Source: an uncultured Mycoplasma sp. (lineage in GTDB: Bacteria > Bacillota_I > Bacilli_A > RF39 > UBA660). From it: 11,116 nt of DNA. A model generated the notes under the pieces. That model was not told the DNA's origin. It did no database searches and saw only the letters and a list, made by a program, of their open reading frames with translations. The stretch lies in the NCBI GenBank assembly GCA_947565485.1, contig CANOGG010000015.1:1-11116 (forward strand). The letters run 5' to 3'. Below are positions 1 to 6,746 of the stretch, piece after piece (the stretch's first letter is position 1; every line of letters starts with the position of its first letter). The translations under genes were made by a program, and so were the position numbers.

Positions 1-1859
1 CTTATAATGCAACACCTCCATCTATTTTTAATACTTATATTGAATTTAAACAGGTCGCCAAGACTTATGAACTAGCCAGTGAACTTATTAAGTCTCTTGA
101 ATTACAAGACAAAAACAGTGCTTTAAACAAAAATCTTTTATACTATTATGGTGCGACCGGCTATAGTAACATCAATAGTACATTTATTCCACTGATAATT
201 ATTGCTTTAAGTGTTATCTCAGTAGGCTGTATTATCGTCATCTATAATTCCTTTGCAATATCAACCCTAGAACGTAAGAAAACTTTTGGCCTCTTCTCAT
301 CTATAGGCGCTACCAACAAACAAATTCGCCACACCGTTTTCTTTGAAGCCTTTATCGTAGGTCTTATCGGCTTGAGTCTTGGTATTATTGGCGCTTTCTT
401 AGGCATCTACATCGTAATTCAAGTATTAAACTCTCTCTTAAAAGACAGTCTTTCTCTAACTATCATCTTTAGTGTTGAACCCTTATATGTCATTATTCCT
501 CTTATATTTATGGTTATTGTCATCTTTTTATCCGCTTATTTACCAGCTAAGAGAAGTGGCAAAATCACTCCTATTGAAGCCATCCATGGTCTAGATGACA
601 TCAAGATATCACCTAAAGAAGTCCGTAGTCCCAAAATAATTCAAAAACTATTTGGTATTGAAGGGGTAATTGCTCATAAAAACATCAAACGTAACAAAAA
701 GAAATATCGCATAACTATCATCTCTTTATTTATCAGTATAGTTATGTTTAACACTTTCACATCATTTTTAGGCTATTTTATCAAAACCAGTGATTCATTT
801 GACTACTTCGACTATGATATTGGCCTCACTCTAAAAGGCGACAAAGAAACTGTTATGAAAGACTTTACCACCCTCGAGAACAAATATAAACCAGATAAGA
901 GTCTTGCTATGTACACTTACTATCTTGATGTTACTAACCTTAAAGCTGAAGATTTCACTCCTGTCTATCAAAATACTTTAAGAGAATTTGATACCTCTTA
1001 TTCTAATCTAACTTTTAATATTGCTATCCTACCTGATTCTCTATACAACAAAATTTCTAATACTGAGGCTGTCTTACTAAATGCCAAATATATCACGACC
1101 TATAGCATGAACAATCGTAAAACAATCGATGCTAAAGTCTTCGCTAAAAACAAATATACCCTTGAATACACCATGAACGATAAACCAGGTACTCTAAATG
1201 CCGAAGTTCTAAATAACGATATCTACGGTTTCAAAAATACCAAATACGACCGCGAACCCTACTTACTTATCAGTGAATCTACCTACCAGACCAAAATAGG
1301 GTTTAATAACGAAGTCTATGCTAGCTATGTTTTAAGTTCTTCTAAATACCACGATATCTACACTGATTTAGAAAACGATAAAGTAAAACTAAATTCTAAA
1401 CTTCATTATTACAGCCCTGCCCAGGAAATGGCTAACACTAAAAACATCATCCTCGCTGTTAAAATCTTATTCTATGGCTTTATCTCTCTTATTTCCTTAA
1501 TTGGTGTTACAAGTGTCATTAATACTATTAATACTAATATCAACTTACGTAAAAAAGAATTTGCCATGCTACGGAGTATCGGCCTAACACCAAGAGGCTT
1601 CAACAAACTATTATTCTTTGAGAGTTTATTCTTTGGACTCAAATCACTTATCTATGGTATACCTGTTTCTCTTGCTATCAACATCTTAATTTCACTATAT
1701 ATTAATAATGTGATGGAAACAAGTCTTATCATTCCTTATGGTAGTATTCTAATAAGTATCCTCGCTGTCTTCTTAGTAGTCCTAATAACTATGAACTATG
1801 CTTCTAAAAAAATCAAAAAAGATAATATTCTCGAGTCTCTACGTGAAGAAAATATCTAA
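1..1859 (+). CDS. ABC transporter permease, FtsX-like (5' end outside window)
   Basis: This is the membrane subunit of an ABC exporter with two FtsX/MacB-type permease domains. The frame is open from position 3 with no stop, so the gene starts upstream; 618 residues are visible, and the in-frame ATG at 372 is internal. The window enters in the first extracytoplasmic loop. Next come a TM helix (about residues 60-83), the conserved cytoplasmic loop ERKKTFGLFSSIGA, two or three more TM helices, and the linker AKRSGKITPIEAIHG. The second half opens with IEGVIAHKNIKRNKKKYRIT and a TM helix, then a roughly 200-residue extracytoplasmic domain, then TM helices around the second loop RKKEFAMLRSIGLTP. 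It ends in the charged tail DNILESLREENI typical of the family. Relatives export peptides or lipids or act in antimicrobial-peptide resistance (BceB/MacB/LolC-like). The substrate cannot be told, and the partner ATPase is not in view. A terminator follows at once. Confidence 0.93.
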   Translation, partial: YNATPPSIFNTYIEFKQVAKTYELASELIKSLELQDKNSALNKNLLYYYGATGYSNINSTFIPLIIIALSVISVGCIIVIYNSFAISTLERKKTFGLFSSIGATNKQIRHTVFFEAFIVGLIGLSLGIIGAFLGIYIVIQVLNSLLKDSLSLTIIFSVEPLYVIIPLIFMVIVIFLSAYLPAKRSGKITPIEAIHGLDDIKISPKEVRSPKIIQKLFGIEGVIAHKNIKRNKKKYRITIISLFISIVMFNTFTSFLGYFIKTSDSFDYFDYDIGLTLKGDKETVMKDFTTLENKYKPDKSLAMYTYYLDVTNLKAEDFTPVYQNTLREFDTSYSNLTFNIAILPDSLYNKISNTEAVLLNAKYITTYSMNNRKTIDAKVFAKNKYTLEYTMNDKPGTLNAEVLNNDIYGFKNTKYDREPYLLISESTYQTKIGFNNEVYASYVLSSSKYHDIYTDLENDKVKLNSKLHYYSPAQEMANTKNIILAVKILFYGFISLISLIGVTSVINTINTNINLRKKEFAMLRSIGLTPRGFNKLLFFESLFFGLKSLIYGIPVSLAINILISLYINNVMETSLIIPYGSILISILAVFLVVLITMNYASKKIKKDNILESLREENI

Positions 1860-1861
1860 TA

Positions 1862-1897
1862 AAGAAAACTTCTAAAAAAATTAGGAGTTTTCTTTTT
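1862..1897 (+). terminator. Rho-independent terminator after the ABC permease
   Basis: The arms AAGAAAACTTCTAA (1862-1875) and TTAGGAGTTTTCTT (1881-1894) pair over 14 bp with one G-U wobble and a 5-nt A loop, and the 3' arm runs into a T tract. It begins 3 nt after the permease stop codon. Confidence 0.85.
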
Positions 1898-2013
1898 CAT
1901 GTTGTATAAGGAATATTAATAATATAAACATAAATATATAATTATCAGTATCATAGTATACAACCTGTTTGATGATATTTTAAATTAAGAATATCTCATG
2001 CTGACTTATTTAA

Positions 2014-2040
2014 ATGTAGAATAAAAACTACATATTTTTT
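2014..2040 (+). terminator. Possible weak terminator hairpin
   Basis: ATGTAG (2014-2019) and CTACAT (2028-2033) form a perfect 6-bp stem with an 8-nt A-rich loop, followed one base later by six Ts. No gene lies directly upstream, so it may insulate the ATPase unit or mark a lost gene. The stem is short, so chance is possible. Confidence 0.3.
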
Positions 2041-2100
2041 GTTATCCAATGTTTAGCAAAGTATTATAAATTTTTAATTAATTTAGAGTTAAAAAACAAA

Positions 2101-2131
2101 ATCTGCAAACATCTGCAAAGAAATCTGCAAA
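2101..2131. repeat. Three direct copies of ATCTGCAAA
   Basis: ATCTGCAAA occurs at 2101-2109, 2111-2119 and 2123-2131, with start-to-start spacing of 10 and 12 bp, about one helical turn each. The array ends 12 bp before the left palindrome of the ATPase gene. The spacing would suit a protein bound side by side on one DNA face. That role is inferred. Confidence 0.75.
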
Positions 2132-2143
2132 CAATTAAAATGT

Positions 2144-2180
2144 ATTTCCCAAAAACAAAAAATATTCATTTTTGGGAAAT
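2144..2180. repeat. Left 37-nt palindrome flanking the ATPase gene
   Basis: Perfect 12-bp arms ATTTCCCAAAAA (2144-2155) and TTTTTGGGAAAT (2169-2180) surround a 13-nt centre. A second copy of identical length and 30/37 identical bases lies just behind the same gene (3427-3463). The right arm overlaps the TG of an extended -10 element, so a protein bound here would block the promoter. It may be an operator, an element end or a nicking hairpin; the sequence alone does not choose between them. Confidence 0.85.
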
Positions 2181-2193
2181 GATATACTATAAT
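2180..2193 (+). promoter_or_regulatory. Extended -10 promoter of the ATPase gene
   Basis: TG-A-TATACT (2180-2188) is a good extended -10, and TATAAT (2188-2193) overlaps it as an alternative. No good -35 is visible because that zone is the palindrome. The Shine-Dalgarno GGAGG lies at 2200-2204, ahead of the ATG at 2211. Confidence 0.5.
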
Positions 2194-2210
2194 GATAATG
2201 GAGGAAAAAT

Positions 2211-3412
2211 ATGAAACTAATTAAAAGAAATACCTATTTAAATAAAATGATTAACACCATGAATACACCAGATATTAAAGTGATAACTGGAGTTCACCGT
2301 GCCGGGAAATCCAAACTTTTAGAAGAATTTATGAATTATATTAAATCCAATATAAAAAATTATAATATAATTCATATTAATTATAACTTAACTAAATATG
2401 AAAATATTAACGAATATCATAAATTAGTCTCTTATGTTGATGAATTGTACAATTCTAAAAAAATAATTTTCTCCTTATTGATGAAGTCCAAATGTGTGAT
2501 GGTTTTGAAAAAGCTATTAATAATTTCCATGCCGAAGAAAAATATGATATTTATATAACTGGTTCCAATGCTTTTCTACTAAGCAGTGACCTTGCAACAT
2601 TATTTACAGGTCGAACTATGGAAATAAAAGTATACCCATTCTCATACCAAGAATATTTAGAATATTATAATATTGCAAATGATGAAAAGTCCTTTGATAA
2701 TTATGTCTTAGAAGGTGGGTTATCAGGTTCTTATTTATATGAAGAAAGTGAACAAAAATATAATTATGTAAATGATATTTATAATACTCTTATAAAAAAA
2801 GATATTTGTAATAAGTGTAAAATAAAAAAAGAATATTTGTTGGATATAATAAATGATTTTTTAATGGATAATATATCTAATTTAACATCCTATCGAAATA
2901 TTTCTGATTCTCTAACTAAAAATAACGATAAAATTAATCATAAAACTGTCAACCTCTATATAAATTATTTATGTAATGCTTATCTTTTCTACAAAATTAG
3001 AAGATATGATATACAAGGAAAAAGATATTTAGCAACCGAAGATAAATACTACCTTGTTGACCAATCATTTAAATTTGCTAAACTAGGAACTAAAAATATT
3101 AATTATGGAAGAGTATATGAAAACATAGTAGCTTTAGAATTACTTAGAAGAGGATACGGGCTTTATGTGGGCATATTATATGAAAAGGAAATAGATTTTA
3201 TCGCTACTAAACGAAACGAAAAGATATATATTCAAGTATCAAGCGAAATAGGTAATGATTTTGAAAATAAAACCTTTAAACGAGAAGTTGAACCATTATT
3301 AAAAATAAAAGATGCCTATCCAAAAATTCTAATCGCTAAAACTCATCATGATATGTACACATATGAAGGAATTGAAATAATAGATATTAAAGATTGGCTT
3401 ATAAATTTCTAA
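2211..3412 (+). pseudogene. AAA+ ATPase with DUF4143 domain, single frameshift
   Basis: Two overlapping frames together give one protein of about 400 residues, the usual size of the AAA_14/DUF4143 family. The first frame starts at ATG 2211 behind GGAGG and carries Walker A GVHRAGKS (residues 27-34). Walker B LLIDEVQ is read only in the -1 frame (2471-2491), which is open from 2459, directly after a stop at 2456-2458. The switch must therefore fall at about 2459-2470, at or just past the 7-A run 2457-2463; one extra A would restore a continuous gene. After Walker B come the sensor-like ITGSNAFLLSSDLATLFTGR and a C-terminal nuclease-like core: YENIVALELLRRGY, EIDFIA and IYIQVS fit the E...D...Q pattern of the PD-(D/E)XK-like fold in DUF4143 proteins. 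The biological role of this family is unsettled. Codon use is unlike the ABC permease (ATA and AAT favoured over ATC and AAC), suggesting transfer. It could be a decayed gene, a slippage-expressed gene or an assembly error. Confidence 0.88.
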
Positions 3413-3426
3413 TTACATGAAAACGT

Positions 3427-3463
3427 ATTTCCCAAAAAGCAAAAAAAATTGATTTTGGGAAAT
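3427..3463. repeat. Right 37-nt palindrome flanking the ATPase gene
   Basis: The arms ATTTCCCAAAA (3427-3437) and TTTTGGGAAAT (3453-3463) are perfect over 11 bp. The copy starts 14 nt after the ATPase stop, has the same orientation and length as the one at 2144-2180, and differs only in the central 14 positions. No T tract follows, so it is not a terminator. Confidence 0.85.
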
Positions 3464-3539
3464 AGAAATATTTAAAAATATATTATTTATATCAATGCGC
3501 TGCAAAATAGCATAACAAATCGTAAAATAAATATATAAC

Positions 3540-3570
3540 AAAGAGTAAGGCAAGAATGCTCTTTTTTCTT
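3540..3570 (+). terminator. Probable terminator downstream of the ATPase unit
   Basis: AAAGAGTA (3540-3547) pairs with TGCTCTTT (3557-3564) over 8 bp with one G-U pair, and a T-rich tract follows to about 3572. It probably ends transcription from the ATPase gene. Confidence 0.6.
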
Positions 3571-3736
3571 TTATTTCCTAGGGAGTTTGTGAGTTTTATT
3601 GATTATTTATTAAAAATATTGGGAGTAATATCGGCATATTTGATTGACTGATATAATTTTAAAAGTTATAATTCTAATATAAAGAGTAAAGAAAGTATAG
3701 CTTATTGTATAATTTTTAATTACTCTTGTTAGTGAA

Positions 3737-3801
3737 TATAATATGCATGTTTGTCGAATGTTTAGAAGTTTTGACAACATTAGAGAGTACTACTGCAAAA
3801 T
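3737..3801 (+). promoter_or_regulatory. Candidate promoters for the surface-protein gene
   Basis: A perfect TATAAT sits at 3737-3742 with only a poor -35 (TTTTAA at 3714-3719). A perfect TTGACA sits at 3771-3776 with only weak -10 candidates downstream (for example CAAAAT at 3796-3801). Either could drive the gene at 3845, but neither is a complete promoter. Confidence 0.3.
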
Positions 3802-3844
3802 ATCAAAATGTATATTAAAATAGTTTTTATGATAGAGGTGTGAA

Positions 3845-5353
3845 ATGGAAAAAACAGAAAAAAACAAAAAGATGATTATTATTGTGAGGTGTTTATTATT
3901 AGTAGTGGGAGTATCTCTTGCTTACTTCTTAGCAAACTCCCTTATAAATGGTGATGTAACAAGTCTTAAAGCTACAACTGCCCATATCCATGGTGCCACT
4001 CTAACCATGGAAGGAACATTGGAATTTAGTGATAAAAATATTTTACCTGGCCACAAAAATGTTTCTATTCTAAAACTAACCGCGACCGGTAATAATGAAG
4101 TAATACCCTATAATGTCGTTTGGAAGGGGAGTAATAACTTAAATACTCCATTAAATTTTACTGTCTATAAAGCTGGAGTTAAACTTGAAGTAACAAGTAG
4201 TTGTCATCAAGTAACTGGCAAAGTAAATGGTATGAATATCATCAATGAAGAATGTACTATTTCTAACGAAACAAACCTTGGAACTGCTATTGCTACTGGT
4301 ACTATCGAAAATAGAGGAGGCGAAGATACTTATAGCTTAGTCGATGATGAAATCATTACTGCCACTAGTGCTGGTACTGAAATGTACTATTATGTTGTCT
4401 TAGAATATCCCGAAACTGGCGAAGACCAATCAAGTGATATGGGTGGCACCTTCACTGGTGAAGTTATGGTAACAGAAAGTAATGTTAGTCCTGATATCAA
4501 TATTCTAGCAGTTTACACCAAAGATGATGGTGATGCTGACTATAAAAAAGTTGAAGCTATTCCTCAAAGTGGTTATACTCTAAACACTAGTAAAAGTAAT
4601 TGTACTAATGGTGCTACTCCAAGTTGGGACTATGACCATAATGGTTTACTAACTACTAATTTAACTCAAAGTGGAACCAGTTGCTATTTATATTTTGATA
4701 AACAAATTATAACAGCAAATACAATAATAGCGAATTTAAGCGGAACACCGACTGATGACTCGATGTTTAGTGGAACAAGCGGCGATGGTATTTATACTTG
4801 GACTAAGGGAGACTATTCTGGAGGCGAACAGCCAATCAAATACTTCAGAGGAAATGTCAACAATAACTGGGTAATATTCGGAAAAGATGGTTCAAACTAT
4901 ATTTGGTGGCGAATTATCAGAAATAATAGTAATGGTTCACTAAGAATGATATATGCTGGTTTAAGTAACGATAAAAATACCGTCCCAGCTACAACAGGAG
5001 AGGGAACGCAAATAGGAACAAAAGCATTTAATTCAATCGTAAATGATAATATGTATGTTGGTTTTAAATATACGAGTGGTCAAGTCCATGGTACAGGAAC
5101 AAATTCGACTATTTTAGGCGAAGAAAACTCCACAGATAAAACAACATTGTATGGTTGGTATAATGCAACACTAGGCAGTAGTTTAGAATATTTTGGAAAC
5201 ATAGATTTAAATGCTGGCTTCTGTAATGATAGAACACCAACAAGCGGAACTGGTTTAGGAACAACAGAAACTTATTACGCAGCGTATAACAGACTTGTAA
5301 ATAATAAAAATCCGAACTTGTTGTGTACACCATATATAGTCCAAGGAACATAA
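3845..5353 (+). CDS. Signal-anchored extracellular protein, C-terminal domain apparently truncated
   Basis: The ATG at 3845 follows the Shine-Dalgarno AGAGGTG (3834-3840). A short Lys-rich N-terminus and one hydrophobic segment (about residues 10-32) predict an uncleaved signal anchor, with the rest outside the cell. Residues about 35-210 form a Thr/Gly/Asn-rich, probably beta-sandwich region (GATLTMEGTLEF, then LPGHKNVSILKLTATGNNE) ending at YYYVVLEYPETGEDQSSDMGG. A second module spans about 213-287 (INILAVYTKDDGD to SGTSCYLYFDK). The third starts near 288 and includes WWRIIRNNSNGSLRMIYAG, MYVGFKY and FCNDR. It recalls the C-terminal module (DUF6273-like, from memory) of gut Bacilli surface proteins. 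In those I expect over 100 further residues, but here the protein stops soon after NKNPNLLC, so it looks truncated. Codon preference changes near 4705 (ACT/GGT/GCT/AGT to ACA/GGA/GCA/AGC), as if the third module was exchanged. Adhesion or surface decoration is a guess. Confidence 0.8.
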   Translation: MEKTEKNKKMIIIVRCLLLVVGVSLAYFLANSLINGDVTSLKATTAHIHGATLTMEGTLEFSDKNILPGHKNVSILKLTATGNNEVIPYNVVWKGSNNLNTPLNFTVYKAGVKLEVTSSCHQVTGKVNGMNIINEECTISNETNLGTAIATGTIENRGGEDTYSLVDDEIITATSAGTEMYYYVVLEYPETGEDQSSDMGGTFTGEVMVTESNVSPDINILAVYTKDDGDADYKKVEAIPQSGYTLNTSKSNCTNGATPSWDYDHNGLLTTNLTQSGTSCYLYFDKQIITANTIIANLSGTPTDDSMFSGTSGDGIYTWTKGDYSGGEQPIKYFRGNVNNNWVIFGKDGSNYIWWRIIRNNSNGSLRMIYAGLSNDKNTVPATTGEGTQIGTKAFNSIVNDNMYVGFKYTSGQVHGTGTNSTILGEENSTDKTTLYGWYNATLGSSLEYFGNIDLNAGFCNDRTPTSGTGLGTTETYYAAYNRLVNNKNPNLLCTPYIVQGT

Positions 5354-5385
5354 CATACAACTATATAAACAAAAAAATAAACTAT

Positions 5386-5423
5386 CTGCCTATATTGCTT
5401 AAAAACTTTCCATATATGGGCAG
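5386..5423 (+). other. Hairpin after the surface-protein gene
   Basis: CTGCCTATAT (5386-5395) pairs with ATATGGGCAG (5414-5423) over 10 bp with one G-U pair, around an 18-nt loop. No T tract follows, so it is more likely an mRNA 3'-end stabiliser or a relic than a terminator. Confidence 0.5.
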
Positions 5424-5441
5424 AAATTATAAACCTATAAT

Positions 5442-5473
5442 GAGATAGAGCTTTTCCACTCTATCTCCTTTCC
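5442..5473 (+). terminator. Probable terminator of the surface-protein gene
   Basis: GAGATAGAG (5442-5450) and CTCTATCTC (5459-5467) form a perfect 9-bp stem with an 8-nt loop, followed by a short pyrimidine run (CTTTCC). The T tract is weak for intrinsic termination. Confidence 0.5.
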
Positions 5474-5601
5474 ATATTCTTAAAACTATAAATACTTTTT
5501 ATATAAATTGACAATTATAAGGAAAAATGCTTTAATTTTCCTAGAAAAAGGAAATGTTTCTTGTCTTTCTTAAATATCTCCATCATCTTAAAAACAAATA
5601 A

Positions 5602-5639
5602 ATTCCGAAAAAATGTATTTTTGTACAAAAATTCGGAAT
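5602..5639. repeat. Variant 38-nt palindrome upstream of the ATPase relic
   Basis: The arms ATTCCGAA (5602-5609) and TTCGGAAT (5632-5639) are perfect over 8 bp. The inner part contains a separate perfect 14-nt palindrome, TTTTTGTACAAAAA (5618-5631). Overall length (38 against 37 nt), the AT-TCC...GGA-AT ends and the place ahead of an ATPase-type start match the palindrome at 2144-2180, but the core bases differ (CCGAA instead of CCCAA). Confidence 0.7.
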
Positions 5640-5694
5640 ACTAATAGTTACATAAAATAATATATTATAATTAAATTATCAAAGATGATGCATT

Positions 5695-5806
5695 ATGAAA
5701 GAAAAAAAAGAGATTTTTATCTTAACCAATTAATAAAAAAATGGTAATGGTCAAATAAAAGTTATAACAAACTGTTAAAACATCACTTTTGCTATATTTA
5801 TTCATA
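5695..5806 (+). pseudogene. Relic of the N-terminus of a second AAA+/DUF4143-type ATPase
   Basis: No frame stays open, but consecutive pieces in three frames align with the start of the ATPase at 2211. They are MKEKK (from ATG 5695), RDFYLNQLIKK (5709-5741), NGQIKVIT (5746-5769), a Cys codon at 5773-5775 and KTSLLLYLF (5777-5803). The intact gene reads MKLIKRNTYLNKMI, then DIKVIT, then GVHRAGKS. Order, spacing and the identical IKVIT agree, and KT falls where the Walker A GKS/T belongs after a small deletion. Known relatives commonly read IRRCGK here, which explains the Cys. The first shift is at an 8-A run (5702-5709). Nothing recognisable follows past about 5806, so the rest of the gene is gone. 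Confidence 0.72.
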
Positions 5807-5864
5807 ACTCTTTATCTTTTTTACAAGACTTATTTTTTCATTTAAATTATATTAGTTGATATTT

Positions 5865-5900
5865 TTCGGTGATTTGTAGATAATTCATTCGGTGATTTGT
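5865..5900. repeat. Direct repeat of TTCGGTGATTTGT
   Basis: Two exact 13-bp copies lie at 5865-5877 and 5888-5900 with a 23-bp period, about two helical turns. They lie between the ATPase relic and the acetyltransferase promoter, ending 28 bp before its -35. They may be operator half-sites or a remnant of the element that left the relic. Confidence 0.65.
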
Positions 5901-5928
5901 GAACTAATTACTATTGCCAATATCCTAA

Positions 5929-5957
5929 TTTACAACAAATTACAATTATAGTATAAT
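5929..5957 (+). promoter_or_regulatory. Promoter of the acetyltransferase gene
   Basis: TTTACA (5929-5934), a 17-bp spacer and a perfect TATAAT (5952-5957) lie ahead of a Shine-Dalgarno GGAGG (5980-5984) and the ATG at 5992. The predicted leader is about 28 nt. Confidence 0.75.
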
Positions 5958-5991
5958 TTAAAATATAAATTCTGTCTCTGGAGGTCCTAAA

Positions 5992-6513
5992 ATGATTCGC
6001 AATTTAACTATAAATGATTATGCCCAAGCCCAAAAACTCGTCTCTGAAATTCACAAGTTACATTTGAGCCATCGCCCTGACATATATAACGGGGGTAATT
6101 CTCTTCCTTACGCTTATTTCAAAAGTATTATCGAGAGTTCTAATTCTCTAAATATCGCCTACGAAGAAGATAACCACCTTGTTGGTCTTTTAATAGCTAC
6201 TAAAAAAACTAGTAGACCAATTCCCATTATGAAAGAAAGAACAACTTACTTTATTGAAGATTTAGTCGTTACTAAAAAATACCAAAAAAAGGGCATTGGC
6301 AGGGAACTATACTATTACCTCTTAGAAAAAGCAAAAGAAGAACAATGCACTGCTATCGAATTAAATGTCTGGTCTTTTAATACCTCTGCTCTTAAATTTT
6401 ATGAATCTTTAGGCATGTCTGTTAAAAATCTTACGCTTGAACAAGTCTTCACATCATCATCTATTGAACTAGAAAAATCTAACTTAACAATTACTAACAA
6501 GGTTGAAAAATAA
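5992..6513 (+). CDS. GNAT-family N-acetyltransferase
   Basis: This is a single-domain cytoplasmic acetyltransferase of 173 residues, normal for the family. The acetyl-CoA pyrophosphate loop (motif A, Q-x-x-G-x-G) is QKKGIGREL at residues 98-106, just after the beta-4 strand YFIEDLVV (86-93). The motif B region is IELNVWSFNTSALKFYESLGM (122-142), including the Asn and the Tyr that usually lies near the leaving thiol. The substrate cannot be predicted, since members modify amines on small molecules, peptides or antibiotics. It has its own promoter and no partner gene, so it appears monocistronic. The C-terminal 25 residues are Ser/Thr/Lys-rich and may be disordered. The start is fixed by GGAGG at 5980-5984. 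Confidence 0.9.
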   Translation: MIRNLTINDYAQAQKLVSEIHKLHLSHRPDIYNGGNSLPYAYFKSIIESSNSLNIAYEEDNHLVGLLIATKKTSRPIPIMKERTTYFIEDLVVTKKYQKKGIGRELYYYLLEKAKEEQCTAIELNVWSFNTSALKFYESLGMSVKNLTLEQVFTSSSIELEKSNLTITNKVEK

Positions 6514-6529
6514 AAGCCCGATATATCTA

Positions 6530-6568
6530 AATAATTAAAACTTATAACCAAAAATTATTCTTTTTTTT
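6530..6568 (+). terminator. Possible terminator of the acetyltransferase gene
   Basis: AATAATT (6530-6536) can pair with AATTATT (6553-6559), followed after one C by eight Ts (6561-6568). The stem is entirely A-T, so its strength is doubtful; position and T tract are the main support. Confidence 0.35.
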
Positions 6569-6746
6569 AAAAGTGATTTTTTCTCAAAACTTAAAATGAA
6601 AATATCTTTTATTAAAAAATGCCATTCTCTAAGCCATAAAAAATAATATAAAATGTTAACAATAATTGATATCAAATTTAATAATAGAATAGCTATATAT
6701 AGAAATTTACGTTAAAACATGACAAATAGGTATTTTGAAATATAAA

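Larger units (their letters stand above)
1898..2210. other. AT-rich intergenic region upstream of the ATPase gene
   Basis: No convincing coding frame was seen. It holds a loose 8-bp inverted repeat GTTGTATA (1901-1908)/TATACAAC (1957-1964), a terminator-like hairpin at 2014-2040, three ATCTGCAAA copies (2101-2131), the palindrome at 2144-2180 and the promoter of the ATPase gene. Confidence 0.7.
3413..3844. other. Intergenic region between the ATPase and surface-protein genes
   Basis: It holds the right palindrome (3427-3463), a terminator (3540-3570) and promoter-like sequences for the next gene (3737-3801). From about 3571 to 3730 nothing beyond AT-rich sequence was recognised. A 31-codon frame at 3556-3651 begins inside the terminator and is not supported as a gene. 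Confidence 0.7.
5354..5991. other. Intergenic region with hairpins and an ATPase relic
   Basis: It contains two hairpins behind the surface gene, a set of mutually exclusive short pairings (AGGAAAA 5520-5526, TTTTCCT 5536-5542, AAGGAAA 5548-5554), the palindrome at 5602-5639, the ATPase relic at 5695-5806, a 13-bp direct repeat at 5865-5900 and the acetyltransferase promoter. Confidence 0.75.

Noticed and set aside
1901..1964. GTTGTATA...TATACAAC inverted repeat as an element end
   Set aside because: An 8-bp AT-rich match across 48 bp is easily chance, and it brackets nothing recognisable.
3427..3463. Right palindrome as a simple terminator of the ATPase gene
   Set aside because: No T tract follows, and a better terminator lies at 3540-3570; a matching copy ahead of the gene also makes a terminator role unlikely.
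2144..3463. Insertion sequence with a transposase
   Set aside because: The only gene inside is an AAA+/DUF4143 ATPase, with no DDE or HUH transposase motif, and no target-site duplication is visible outside the palindromes.
3556..3651. 31-codon hydrophobic frame starting MLFFLLF, resembling a small membrane toxin
   Set aside because: Its start lies inside the 3' arm region of the terminator at 3540-3570, the first codons are the T tract itself, and there is only a poor TAAGG ribosome site.
5109..5360. Open frame of 83 codons on the minus strand
   Set aside because: Antisense to the surface-protein gene, with no ribosome site; its composition is the mirror of the coding strand.
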